Positions 1 through 7,577 of a stretch of DNA of 49,895 nucleotides are shown piece by piece (position 1 is the first letter of the stretch; the number at the start of each line of letters is the position of its first letter). This DNA is from Polaromonas sp. (GTDB lineage: Bacteria; Pseudomonadota; Gammaproteobacteria; Burkholderiales; Burkholderiaceae_C), in contig NZ_JADMJK010000028.1 in assembly GCF_018780625.1 (NCBI RefSeq), forward strand, positions 6,573 to 56,467, written 5' to 3'. Both the position numbers and the translations under genes were made by a program. The notes below the pieces were generated by a model. It was not told the origin of the DNA. It ran no database searches and was given only the letters and a program-made list of their open reading frames with translations.

Positions 1-1
1 C

Positions 2-331
2 TACAGCTACTGGTCGGGTGGCGATGTCTGGGCTTTTGAAGGCCCGAACGGCCCGGTGCAAGTCACCACGCAGGCCCGCTTGCGCAGCAACTCGGGCGAC
101 ACCTGCCTGGCGGCGGCGCTGGCCGGGCAAGGGCTGATCCTGCAACCGGACTTCATCGTGGGGGCAGACCTCAAACATGGCCGCCTGGTGGAAGTGTTGC
201 CCCAGTACCGCGCACCAGTGCTGGCCATTCACGCGGTGTACCCGAGCCGCCAGCACCTGTCGGTCAAGGTGCGGCGCATCGTGGACTACCTGGCGGCGGC
301 GTTTGAGCAGCCCGCCTGGAACCCAGCTTAG
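2..331 (+). CDS. LysR-family regulator, C-terminal part (cut by window edge)
   Basis: Only the last 109 residues are present; the helix-turn-helix lies before the window. What is seen is the second half of a LysR effector-binding domain. It has the NSGDTCLAAALAGQGL segment (the ligand-pocket hinge region of the family), then LVEVLPQYRAP and a closing AIHAVYPSRQHLSVKVRRIVDYLAAAF. That HLSxKVRxFVDFL-type ending is typical of LysR proteins of the DNA-binding transcriptional activator group common in Burkholderiales. The gene converges on arfB, and the two stop codons overlap (328-331). Target and effector cannot be told from this fragment. Confidence 0.85.
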   Translation, partial: YSYWSGGDVWAFEGPNGPVQVTTQARLRSNSGDTCLAAALAGQGLILQPDFIVGADLKHGRLVEVLPQYRAPVLAIHAVYPSRQHLSVKVRRIVDYLAAAFEQPAWNPA

Positions 332-735
332 TCCTGCACCTTGCCGCGCGACGACTTGATGCTGGCGCGCTGGCTTTTGCCCTCCAGCCGCCGCTGTTTG
401 GAGCCGTAGGTCGGCTTGGTGGCGCGCCTGGCCTTGGGCGGATTCGACACTGAATCCACCACCTCCTGCAGCCGCGCCAGCGCATCGGCGCGGTTCATCT
501 CCTGGGTGCGGTGCTGCTGTGCCTTGAGCACCAGCACGCCTTCCTGGGTGATGCGGCTGTCGCTCAAGCAGAGCAAGCGCTCCTTGATCTCGTCGGGCAG
601 CGACGAGGCCCTGATGTCAAAGCGCAGATGCACCGCGCTGGACACCTTGTTGACGTTTTGCCCGCCCGCGCCCTGCGCCCGGATGGCGCTGAGCTCCACC
701 TCGCACTCGTCGACCAGAAATTTATTGGGCGACAT
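328..735 (-). CDS. arfB: Alternative ribosome-rescue factor / peptidyl-tRNA hydrolase ArfB
   Basis: A stand-alone class I release-factor-like protein of 135 residues, the usual size for ArfB (YaeJ). It releases the nascent chain from ribosomes stalled at the end of non-stop mRNA. The catalytic GGQ motif is at residues 24-26 inside the IRAQGAGGQNVNKV signature. The C-terminal tail is strongly basic (SKQRRLEGKSQRASIKSSRGK), as needed for insertion in the empty mRNA channel. No codon-recognition domain is present, which separates it from PrfA/PrfB. It lies 23 bp downstream of aroQ on the same strand and may be co-transcribed, although its role is unrelated. Confidence 0.93.
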   Translation of the reverse strand: MSPNKFLVDECEVELSAIRAQGAGGQNVNKVSSAVHLRFDIRASSLPDEIKERLLCLSDSRITQEGVLVLKAQQHRTQEMNRADALARLQEVVDSVSNPPKARRATKPTYGSKQRRLEGKSQRASIKSSRGKVQD

Positions 736-758
736 GACTCAGTGCCTGAAAGGAGTCA

Positions 759-1214
759 TCAAGCCGGCTGTGCGAGCTCGGCCAGGCCGGCAATGGCCAG
801 CGCGTAGCCCTTGATGCCAAAGCCGGCCATCACCGCCTTGGCCACCGGCGAGATGTAGGAATGGTGGCGAAACGCCTCGCGCGCATGCACGTTGCTGATG
901 TGCAGCTCGATCAGCGTCACGCCCGCGCCCTTGATCGCGTCCATGATGGCCACGCTGGTGTGGGTGTAGGCGCCGGCGTTCAGCACCACGCCGGCCAGCG
1001 TGCCGGCGGCCTGGGCGCGCCCGGCCTCCTGGATCGCGTCGATCAGCACGCCTTCATGGTTGCTCTGGCGAAAGTCCAGCGCCAGGCCGTGGGTAGCGCA
1101 GGCCTTCAGGCACAGCGCCTCCACATCGGCCAGGGTTTGCGATCCGTACACGGCCGGCTCGCGCGTGCCCAGCAAGTTGAGGTTGGGGCCGTTCAGGACC
1201 AGGACTGTTTTCAT
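759..1214 (-). CDS. aroQ: Type II 3-dehydroquinate dehydratase
   Basis: 151 residues, normal for the dodecameric type II dehydroquinase, which interconverts 3-dehydroquinate and 3-dehydroshikimate. Visible active-site elements are NGPNLNLLG (8-16), Arg18, the catalytic Tyr23, Asn79 in the NAGAYTHTS motif, His105 in LIELHISN and Arg112. In most beta-proteobacteria aroQ sits beside accBC. Here it is the last enzyme gene of a minus-strand operon with a transporter, a dehydroshikimate dehydratase and a shikimate dehydrogenase-like protein. I therefore infer a catabolic job (quinate breakdown), possibly in addition to biosynthesis. Whether another aroQ exists in the genome cannot be seen. Confidence 0.93.
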   Translation of the reverse strand: MKTVLVLNGPNLNLLGTREPAVYGSQTLADVEALCLKACATHGLALDFRQSNHEGVLIDAIQEAGRAQAAGTLAGVVLNAGAYTHTSVAIMDAIKGAGVTLIELHISNVHAREAFRHHSYISPVAKAVMAGFGIKGYALAIAGLAELAQPA

Positions 1215-1253
1215 GCGGCGTGTCTTTCTGTGAGTGGTGGGGCAATGTGGGTT

Positions 1254-1448
1254 TCAGCGCAAGTCCTGCAGCGCCACAGTTTGCCCGGTGGCAATCGAGC
1301 GGCGCACCGCTTGCAAGGCAAGCAGGCTTTGCAGGGTGTCAGCCACCGTGATTATCGGCGCTGCCCGGGCCACGGCCGGCTGAAAAATACGGGCGTCAAT
1401 AACGGCTTCGGACCAAGGCAAGATGGGGCTTGAGAGCCGGTTGATCAA
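1254..1448 (-). pseudogene. Remnant of a Gfo/Idh-family oxidoreductase (C-terminal piece)
   Basis: A 64-codon open frame beginning at TTG inside the end of the pcaB-like gene. Its second half (TVADTLQSLLALQAVRRSIATGQTVAL) looks like the last helix and tail of Gfo/Idh/MocA dehydrogenases, which typically end in a segment of this kind. No Rossmann domain is present: the upstream space is taken by the pcaB-like gene. I read it as the tail left after deletion of a dehydrogenase gene in the operon. It could alternatively be a genuine short protein translated by coupling, but nothing supports a function. The family assignment rests on this short tail only. Confidence 0.4.
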
Positions 1449-2584
1449 GGGGCTGTCAGCGCAGCCACCTGGTCGCGCGTCAGTTGCGCCGCCTGCCCGG
1501 CCAGTTCAGGGGACCACTGCGCGCCCAATGGGTCCAGGTTGGCCCGCATGCGCTGCGTGTCCGCCTCCATGCCCACAAGCGCCCCTGACATGGCCCGCGC
1601 GCTGGCATGCACTGACACCAGCAACTCCGGCCATTCGGCCAGTTCCGCCTGCCAGTGGCCCAGCGCGCGCTCATGCGCGTGCGGCATGGCCGCGAGCAGG
1701 GCCGCTACCCGCAGCGGAGCACGCCCGCTGGCCGAGAGCGCCGTCATGCAGGCGAACGCGGTGCGCCCGGGCGCTGCGGCTGGCGCATCACACAACTCGC
1801 CCACCGCAGGCTGGCTCATCAGCGCAATCTCTTTGGCCACCTGGCCCAGGCTGCCCACCAGCAGCCCCAGCGCGCAGCCCAGCGCCACCCATTCGTCGCG
1901 CTGCGCAGGCCCGCCAGGCAGCGGCGCTTTGAGCTGCAGGTCAGCCGCCATCAGCGCCATCACGTCAGGCGCCCTGCCCTTCATGGCAGCCAGCGCGCCC
2001 GCGCCGCCGCTCCACTGGAGGCACAAGGCCTGGCCGCTGCTAGCCTGCAAGCGTTGCAGGCTGCGCACCAGCTGCGCCGCCCACGCCGCGCACAGCAGCC
2101 CAAAGCTGGTGGCCGTGGCGTGCTGCTGCAGGCTGCGCTCCAATACCGGATCGGCCGCATGGCGCCCGGCCAGCGCCATCAGCGCCGCCACCGCCTGGCG
2201 CACGTCGGCGTCAATCAGGCCCAGCGCATGGCGCGTGACCAGGGCCAGCGCGGTATCGACCGCATCCTGGCCGGTACTGTCCAGGTGAACAAACCCGGCG
2301 GCCTCGGGGTTGAAAAGGCCCACGGCTTCCTTCAGGCTCTTGACCAGCGGCGTGACCATGCTGCCGGCCCGTGCGCTGTCGCGCACGATTTTGGCCACGT
2401 CAAACAGCTCGATCCTGCAGGTGCCGACGATGGACTGGGCCGCCGCCTCGGGGATCAGCCCGGCGCTGGCCTGCGCGCGCGCCAGTGCGGCCTCAAAGCG
2501 CAGCAGCGCTTGCAGAAAGGTGCGCTCGCTAAAGACCTCCGACACATCGGAGGCGGATAAAAAACCATCGTAGAAACTGTGCAT
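1445..2584 (-). CDS. PcaB-like protein (3-carboxy-cis,cis-muconate cycloisomerase family), signature loop missing
   Basis: 379 residues of the fumarase/aspartase superfamily, closest by eye to PcaB, which closes 3-carboxymuconate to the muconolactone in protocatechuate breakdown. Family features present are FSERTFLQALLRFEAALARAQA near the N-terminus, HLDSTGQDAVDTALAL (100-115), LQQHATATSFG (152-162) and the PcaB-typical stretch LLAAMPHAHERALGHWQAELAEWPEL. The superfamily signature GSSxMPxKxNP should lie between GEL and ACM (residues 262-280). It is replaced by CDAPAAAPGRTAF, with no Ser-Ser, no Met-Pro and no Lys-x-Asn. The open frame is intact, so this is divergence rather than a frameshift. 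Classical cycloisomerase activity is doubtful. Starts 48 bp after the dehydratase gene. Confidence 0.75.
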   Translation of the reverse strand: MHSFYDGFLSASDVSEVFSERTFLQALLRFEAALARAQASAGLIPEAAAQSIVGTCRIELFDVAKIVRDSARAGSMVTPLVKSLKEAVGLFNPEAAGFVHLDSTGQDAVDTALALVTRHALGLIDADVRQAVAALMALAGRHAADPVLERSLQQHATATSFGLLCAAWAAQLVRSLQRLQASSGQALCLQWSGGAGALAAMKGRAPDVMALMAADLQLKAPLPGGPAQRDEWVALGCALGLLVGSLGQVAKEIALMSQPAVGELCDAPAAAPGRTAFACMTALSASGRAPLRVAALLAAMPHAHERALGHWQAELAEWPELLVSVHASARAMSGALVGMEADTQRMRANLDPLGAQWSPELAGQAAQLTRDQVAALTAP

Positions 2585-2632
2585 GCGGTCGTCGTCCAGT
2601 TCAATCCATCCGCCGTTCGGCCGCCCAGGGCT

Positions 2633-3526
2633 TCACCGCTTCAGGCGGATCTGGTTGGGCAGCGGTACCGAGCGCCGCAGCACATCCTCGCCCAGCCACT
2701 GGGCCGAGCGCCAGGCGCGCTGGGCGACGGTGGGCAGCGGCATTTGCTGGTAGTCGTCGTTGAAGACTTCAAAGCTGTAGTCGCCGCGGTAGCCCAGGCT
2801 GTGCAGCTTGCTCACCAGGGACGCCAGCGCTTCGCTGTGAACGCCCTCGCCCGGAAACACGCGGAAATGCCGGGCCGTGGCAATGCGTTCCTCGACCGAC
2901 TTGATCTCGGTCCACATGAAGTCGGCCAGTTGCACCAGGAATATTTTCTGCGGGTCCAGCATGTCCAGCTCGTCCAGCGCGGTGTTGGTGGCGAACATGT
3001 GAAACGAGTCAAAACCCAGCCCGAGGTTGGGCATGTCGGCCTGGCAAACAAGGTCCCAGGCCTGCGGGAATTCATTGACCGTGCGGCCCCATGACAAGGC
3101 TTCATAGGCGATCTTGATGTCCATGGGAATTGCCAGCATGGCCAGCTTGCGCAAGTCCCTGACCAGCGCGGCGGTGTCGCCCGTGGCATGCACCGAGGTC
3201 GACGAACAGATCAGCAACAGGTGGCAACCCAGGGCATGGCACATTTCCAGCATGGACTTGGCAATGTCCATCTTGTAGGCGTGCAGGTGGCCGGAGAGCC
3301 CCTCGAAGTCGCGCAGCACCTGAAAGCCGGTCACGCGCAGGCCGCTGGCACGCACGGCCGCCACGGCCGCATCCAGGCCGTCGGGGTGGCCCACCAGGTC
3401 TTTGGCGGCCAGCATGATTTGGGTGAAGCCGGCCTCACGCACGGCCTTGAGCTTGGCCTCAAGCGGCCCCGCCAGCGAGATGGTGTCCATCCCGAAATCG
3501 TCGATATTTCCGCTGTTGTGGATCAT
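2633..3526 (-). CDS. quiC: 3-dehydroshikimate dehydratase, QuiC-like TIM barrel
   Basis: 297 residues of the xylose-isomerase-like/AP-endonuclease-2 TIM-barrel fold. Members next to quinate genes convert 3-dehydroshikimate to protocatechuate. Four candidate metal ligands expected at the barrel mouth are visible: Glu142 (YEALSWG), Asp173 (LGFDSFH), Gln199 (FLVQLADF) and Glu253 (YSFEVFND). The opening MIHNSGN is characteristic of these sugar-phosphate-isomerase-like dehydratases. I chose the ATG at 3526, 16 bp after the preceding stop. An upstream GTG would overlap the HPPD-like gene by 35 bp. In pseudomonads QuiC is a fusion of this domain to an HPPD-like domain. Here the two halves are separate genes, with the HPPD-like one first. 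Confidence 0.85.
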   Translation of the reverse strand: MIHNSGNIDDFGMDTISLAGPLEAKLKAVREAGFTQIMLAAKDLVGHPDGLDAAVAAVRASGLRVTGFQVLRDFEGLSGHLHAYKMDIAKSMLEMCHALGCHLLLICSSTSVHATGDTAALVRDLRKLAMLAIPMDIKIAYEALSWGRTVNEFPQAWDLVCQADMPNLGLGFDSFHMFATNTALDELDMLDPQKIFLVQLADFMWTEIKSVEERIATARHFRVFPGEGVHSEALASLVSKLHSLGYRGDYSFEVFNDDYQQMPLPTVAQRAWRSAQWLGEDVLRRSVPLPNQIRLKR

Positions 3527-3542
3527 GGTGATGGCCGCTCGC

Positions 3543-4436
3543 TTAACGTTCGTTGTGGACCAGCTCAAAGCTGACACTGCCCATCCAGGTCTTGGTCAGC
3601 GCGCCCCGGTCTTCGGTGTGCACGCCGCGCGACTCGACAAACTCCACGCCGCGCCGGCCCAGCTCGGCCACGGCCGCCAGCACATCGGGGCTGCCCAGGC
3701 CGATGCGCTGCAGGCCTTCGTCGCCCTCGACATCGAGCACGGTCGCTTCGGGCTCGATCAGTTGCAGGTAAAAGCGCGAAGACGCCGGGCACGGGCTGCG
3801 CAGGATCCGGCCCTTGGGCAAGATGCCAAAGCGCTGCTCGGCGGGCAGGTCGACAAAACCAAACAGTTCGCGGTAGAACTCGGCCCAGTCCTCGGTGCGG
3901 TCGTTGCCGATGTACTGCACCAGGCCAAAGAAATGCAGACCAGCCACTGCGGGCGGGTGCTGGTCCACCGTCGGAATCGGTACAAAGTCCACGTCGTAGA
4001 TCGAAAACTTGTCGTAGCGGTCCACAAAATAAATGCGGCTCTTGCCCACGCCGTGAATTGCCGGGATGTTGAGCTCCATGACCTCAACGCGCGGCGGCAC
4101 GGCCCAGGCGCCGCGCTCCAGCGCATGGGCATAGGCCGCAGCCGCATCGCGCACGCGCAGGGCCACGGCGGCCAGCACCGGCTGGTCGGTTGGCGGCGCG
4201 CCATTGGGCAGGGCCGGAATGTGGGCGTTGACAATCACGTTCATGCCGCCCTGGCGGTACAGCATCACTTCGCGCGAGCGGTGGCGGGCAATCGGGCGAA
4301 AACCCATCATCTCCAGCACCTGGCCCAGCGCCTGCGGCTTGGCGGTGGCGTATTCGATGAATTCAATGCCGTCCAGGCCCAAAGGGTTGGTGGCGCCGGC
4401 AATCGCTTCGCGGTCCGGCAAGGTGGCGGTCGTCAT
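3543..4436 (-). CDS. 4-hydroxyphenylpyruvate dioxygenase-like VOC protein (partner half of QuiC)
   Basis: 297 residues made of two vicinal-oxygen-chelate modules. The first opens with LGLDGIEFIEYAT, the second with AVAGLHFFGLVQYIGNDRTEDWAEFYRELFGF, a good match to the HPPD pattern in which the His of the second module binds iron. The final SFELVHNE supplies the Glu of the usual 2-His-1-Glu set. True HPPDs are about 350 residues and house tyrosine catabolism genes nearby. This one sits 16 bp upstream of the dehydroshikimate dehydratase and equals the C-terminal domain of fused QuiC proteins, so it is probably the detached partner domain. Its own reaction, if any, is unknown. Starts 52 bp after tctA. 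Confidence 0.75.
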   Translation of the reverse strand: MTTATLPDREAIAGATNPLGLDGIEFIEYATAKPQALGQVLEMMGFRPIARHRSREVMLYRQGGMNVIVNAHIPALPNGAPPTDQPVLAAVALRVRDAAAAYAHALERGAWAVPPRVEVMELNIPAIHGVGKSRIYFVDRYDKFSIYDVDFVPIPTVDQHPPAVAGLHFFGLVQYIGNDRTEDWAEFYRELFGFVDLPAEQRFGILPKGRILRSPCPASSRFYLQLIEPEATVLDVEGDEGLQRIGLGSPDVLAAVAELGRRGVEFVESRGVHTEDRGALTKTWMGSVSFELVHNER

Positions 4437-4488
4437 AAGTAGCTTCCTTTTTTGAACAGCAAGTATGTCTGTATTCTTGCAGGCGCTT

Positions 4489-5982
4489 TCAGGCGCGCCC
4501 GCGCAGGCGTTTCCACCACTGGGTCTGGCTGACGATGGTGAGCGTGAGCGCCATCAAAATAATGAAGGACAGCGGTGCCGTGAAGAATTCGCCGGCAAAC
4601 TGCCCGATGTTGCCTTCGGCGGAAATCATGGCCTGGCGGTAGGACTTGTCCATCATGGGCCCAAGAATCATGCCCAGAATCACCGGCCCGACCTGAAAAC
4701 CATACATCTTGAGAAAGTAGCCGATCACGCCAAAAGCCAGCATCCAGTAGACATCCACCGGGTTGTTGTTGATAGCGTAGGCGCCCACGGCCGACAGCAC
4801 CAGAATCAGGGGCAACAAAATAGGCTTGGGCGTTTCCACGATCCTGGCAAACAACTTGATGCCGGTCAGACCAAAAATCAGCAGGAAACAGTTGGCCAGC
4901 GTCAGCGCGCCAACCTGGAACCAGAACAGGTGCGGCGTCTCGATCATCAGCATCGGGCCGGGCTTGAGGCCGTGGATGTACATCGCACCAATGATCACGG
5001 CGGTCACCGCATCGCCCGGAATGCCCAGCGTCATCATGGGAATGTAGGCCCCCGGCACGGCGGCGTTGTTGGCCGATTCAGGTGCCACCAGGCCCTCGTA
5101 AGCGCCCTCGCCAAAGGGCCGCGACGGGTTCTTGACGGTGCGCTTGGCATGGTCGTAGGCCATCAGCGCCGCGATGTCGCCGCCCGCACCGGGCAGGGCC
5201 CCGACCACCACGCCGATGGCCGAGGTACGGGTCGCCAGCGGCAGGTACTTGCGCACCAGTGCCCAGGGCGGAATGATCTTGCTGACGTCCTGCTTGACGG
5301 CCTTGAGCTTCATTTCATGCAGCTGCACCAGCACCTCGGCCACGCCAAAGAAACCGATCATGGCCGCCACATACGAGATGCCGGCCGTGAGCTGCAGGCT
5401 GCCAAAGGTAAAGCGCGACTCGGCCGTCATCGGATCCAGGCCTACCGAGCCGATCAGCACGCCCAGGGCGCCGGCAAAAATGCCCTTGGCCAGCGAGCCG
5501 CCCGACAGGCTGCCGACCAGCAAGATGCCCCAGACCGCCAGCATCAAATAGTCTCGCGGCGCAAACTTGAGCGCCAGCTCCGACACCGCCGGCGCGGCAA
5601 TCGCCAGCGCCAGAATGCCGACGAAACCGCCAAACACCGACACGATGGTAGTCAGGCCAATGGCCGCGCCCGCCTCGCCGCGCTTGGCCAGCGGATAGCC
5701 GTCCAGGCCGGTGGCAATGGCCGACGGCGCACCCGGGATATTCAGGAGAATCGCGCTGCGCGAGCCGCCGTAGACGCCGCCCAGGTAGATGCCCGAGATC
5801 ATCGCCAGCGCATCGTTGACGTGCCACTTGAAGGTGAACGAGATCAGGATGGACACCGCCATCGTGACCGACAGGCCCGGGATGGCGCCGATGTAAATGC
5901 CTGCGAAGGTGCCGGCCGCCGTCAGAAACAGCAGGTTCGGATCGACCCAGGACATGAAAAAATAAGTCAGTGCTTCGGTCAT
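4489..5982 (-). CDS. tctA: Tripartite tricarboxylate transporter large membrane subunit TctA
   Basis: 497 residues, about twelve hydrophobic segments, matching TctA (about 500). The family signatures are clear: GAIPGLSVTMAVSIL (first conserved loop), GGVYGGSRSAILLNIPGAPSAIATGLDGYPLA, and near the middle VGALPGAGGDIAALMAYDHAKR, followed by ESANNAAVPGAYIPMMTLGIPGDAVTA. It forms the sodium- or proton-coupled channel that accepts substrate from the periplasmic receptor TctC. The start is the ATG at 5982, which overlaps the tctB stop (ATGA), so tctBA are translationally coupled. A far longer open frame upstream is an artefact inside tctB. Substrate is probably a quinate/shikimate-type carboxylate given its neighbours, but this is inference. 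Confidence 0.94.
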   Translation of the reverse strand: MTEALTYFFMSWVDPNLLFLTAAGTFAGIYIGAIPGLSVTMAVSILISFTFKWHVNDALAMISGIYLGGVYGGSRSAILLNIPGAPSAIATGLDGYPLAKRGEAGAAIGLTTIVSVFGGFVGILALAIAAPAVSELALKFAPRDYLMLAVWGILLVGSLSGGSLAKGIFAGALGVLIGSVGLDPMTAESRFTFGSLQLTAGISYVAAMIGFFGVAEVLVQLHEMKLKAVKQDVSKIIPPWALVRKYLPLATRTSAIGVVVGALPGAGGDIAALMAYDHAKRTVKNPSRPFGEGAYEGLVAPESANNAAVPGAYIPMMTLGIPGDAVTAVIIGAMYIHGLKPGPMLMIETPHLFWFQVGALTLANCFLLIFGLTGIKLFARIVETPKPILLPLILVLSAVGAYAINNNPVDVYWMLAFGVIGYFLKMYGFQVGPVILGMILGPMMDKSYRQAMISAEGNIGQFAGEFFTAPLSFIILMALTLTIVSQTQWWKRLRGRA

Positions 5983-6479
5983 TTGAGCCACCCTTGAATC
6001 CAGGTGCCGGAAGGCAGAACGACTGAGAAAGCCGTCTGGAAAATAACGTAGATGCAGGCCAGGCTGAGCGCGCTGACCCCCAGGTTGAGCACAAGCCGGC
6101 GGCTGCCGAGCAGCCCCATCGACAGCACCAGAAACAGGTAGGACGACACCACGAAGCCCAAACGTTCCAGCAGCCACATGTAGGCCGCAATCGCCACCAC
6201 GAACAGCACCAGCACAACAGGCGTGATGCGGCGCACGAACTGCTGAAATAGTGATTCACCGGCGTCTCCAGGAAGCGGTCTGGCGCGCGCCGTCTGGCCC
6301 GCAATCATCAGGCCGGTCACGACCAGCACGAAGGTCGCAAACATCGGAAAAGCGCCAGCCGAGGTCAGCGACTCAAACTTGGAAATGGCATAGGCCTGCC
6401 AGAGCATGAAGACGCTGAAAACAACCAGCAGCAGCGAAAATGCCAGTTCGCCGGGCAGACGTGAACGGGGGAAACTCAT
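5979..6479 (-). CDS. tctB: Tripartite tricarboxylate transporter small membrane subunit TctB
   Basis: 166 residues with four hydrophobic segments (roughly 13-33, 44-62, 89-110, 122-150) and the GAFPMFATFVLVVTGL stretch typical of TctB. It completes the membrane part of the transporter with TctA, whose start codon overlaps its stop. The ATG at 6479 is preceded by a strong ribosome-binding site (AGGAGA, 5-6 bases upstream). This decides against the longer reading that would begin at 6548, inside the end of tctC. Lies 68 bp downstream of tctC. Confidence 0.92.
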   Translation of the reverse strand: MSFPRSRLPGELAFSLLLVVFSVFMLWQAYAISKFESLTSAGAFPMFATFVLVVTGLMIAGQTARARPLPGDAGESLFQQFVRRITPVVLVLFVVAIAAYMWLLERLGFVVSSYLFLVLSMGLLGSRRLVLNLGVSALSLACIYVIFQTAFSVVLPSGTWIQGWLK

Positions 6480-6547
6480 GGGTATCTCCTGATGGGTGGA
6501 TTGAACGCCATCGGGCCGGCGCCATGCCGGCCCGAGGGCAGCAAGCA

Positions 6548-7537
6548 TCAGGGCTTGGCAATGCCCAGGTCAGCCGGCGACTTCTTGGCCACGCCGACTT
6601 CCTGATAGGTCCAGGATGTCACCGACTGCCATTTCTTCAGGAAGGTCTCGGCTTCGGCGCCAGAAATATTCATCATGACGTTGCCGCGGCTCTTCATCAG
6701 CTCCACAAACTTGGGGTTGTTGGCGGCGGTCTTGAAGGCAGCGACCAGCTTGGCCTTGGCGGCATCAGGCACATCGCGCTTGACAAAAACGCCGTAGAAA
6801 GGACCCCAGGGCAGGTACTTGCCCAAGGCTGGCAGGTCTGCCGTAATGGGCGGAATGCCCTCGTAGGCTTCGCTGCTGATGACGCCCAGCGCCTTGAGTC
6901 GACCGGCCTTGATGTGCTCGGCGGCAGCGCCTGCGCCGACAAACATGAAGTCCACGTGGCCCCCGAGCAAGGCGGTGACGCCAGGACCGTCGCCATCGAA
7001 CGGCACGGCAGTGGCCGGGAACTTGGCCACCGTGGAAATCATGGAACTCACGGTAAAAGGCAGGCCGCCGGTGCCGGTGGAGCCCTGCTTGACCTTGCCC
7101 GGGTTGGCCTGCACTTCAGCCAGCAAGTCCTTGAAGGTCTTCCACGGCTTGTTCGGGGTGGTCACCACCAGCACATTGCCACGGCCAATGATGTTGACGG
7201 GATAAAACTTCGAGTAGTCCAGCTCGCTAATGCCCAGCACCGGGTGCAACTGCGGGTTCTCGGCGCCGATCAGCAGCGTGTAGCCGTCGGCGGCCTGTTG
7301 ATAGACAAAATTGGTGGCAATGGCGCCCACGCCACCGGCCTTGTTTTGCAGCACGATTTTTTTGCCCAGCGCTTCTTCGGCGTAAGGCACCAGGGAGCGG
7401 GCGACCACGTCGGTCGCGCCGCCGGCGCCCCACTGGATCACGCCTGACAACTCACGGTCGGGGTAGGTCTGGGCCGCGCCCACGGATGCAAAAAGGGCCA
7501 GCGCGGCAGCGCCCAGCAGTTGACGACGATAGTTCAT
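6548..7537 (-). CDS. tctC: Bug/TctC-type periplasmic receptor of the tripartite transporter
   Basis: 329 residues, standard length. An N-terminal signal peptide (MNYRRQLLGAAALALFASVGAAQ, cleavage probably after GAA) precedes a typical Bug domain. The domain shows GVIQWGAGGATDVVARSL (first ligand loop), LQNKAGGVGAIA, ADGYTLLIG, PGKVKQGSTGTGG and HIKAGRLKALGVIS. The first loop normally reads VPFxAGGxTD; here WGAGGATD. Bug proteins bind small carboxylates and hand them to TctAB. A good GAGGAGA site precedes the ATG. It follows the dehydrogenase gene by 40 bp. The operon context suggests a cyclohexane-carboxylate such as quinate or shikimate as ligand. Confidence 0.92.
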   Translation of the reverse strand: MNYRRQLLGAAALALFASVGAAQTYPDRELSGVIQWGAGGATDVVARSLVPYAEEALGKKIVLQNKAGGVGAIATNFVYQQAADGYTLLIGAENPQLHPVLGISELDYSKFYPVNIIGRGNVLVVTTPNKPWKTFKDLLAEVQANPGKVKQGSTGTGGLPFTVSSMISTVAKFPATAVPFDGDGPGVTALLGGHVDFMFVGAGAAAEHIKAGRLKALGVISSEAYEGIPPITADLPALGKYLPWGPFYGVFVKRDVPDAAKAKLVAAFKTAANNPKFVELMKSRGNVMMNISGAEAETFLKKWQSVTSWTYQEVGVAKKSPADLGIAKP

Positions 7538-7577
7538 GGGATTGTCTCCTCAGGTGGAAAAAATGTGGGCGAATGCC

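Noticed and set aside
4465-5997. 510-codon open frame on the plus strand opposite tctA
   Set aside because: Antisense shadow in GC-rich DNA: composition rich in Gln/His/Arg/Gly, no family resemblance, and tctA opposite is unmistakable.
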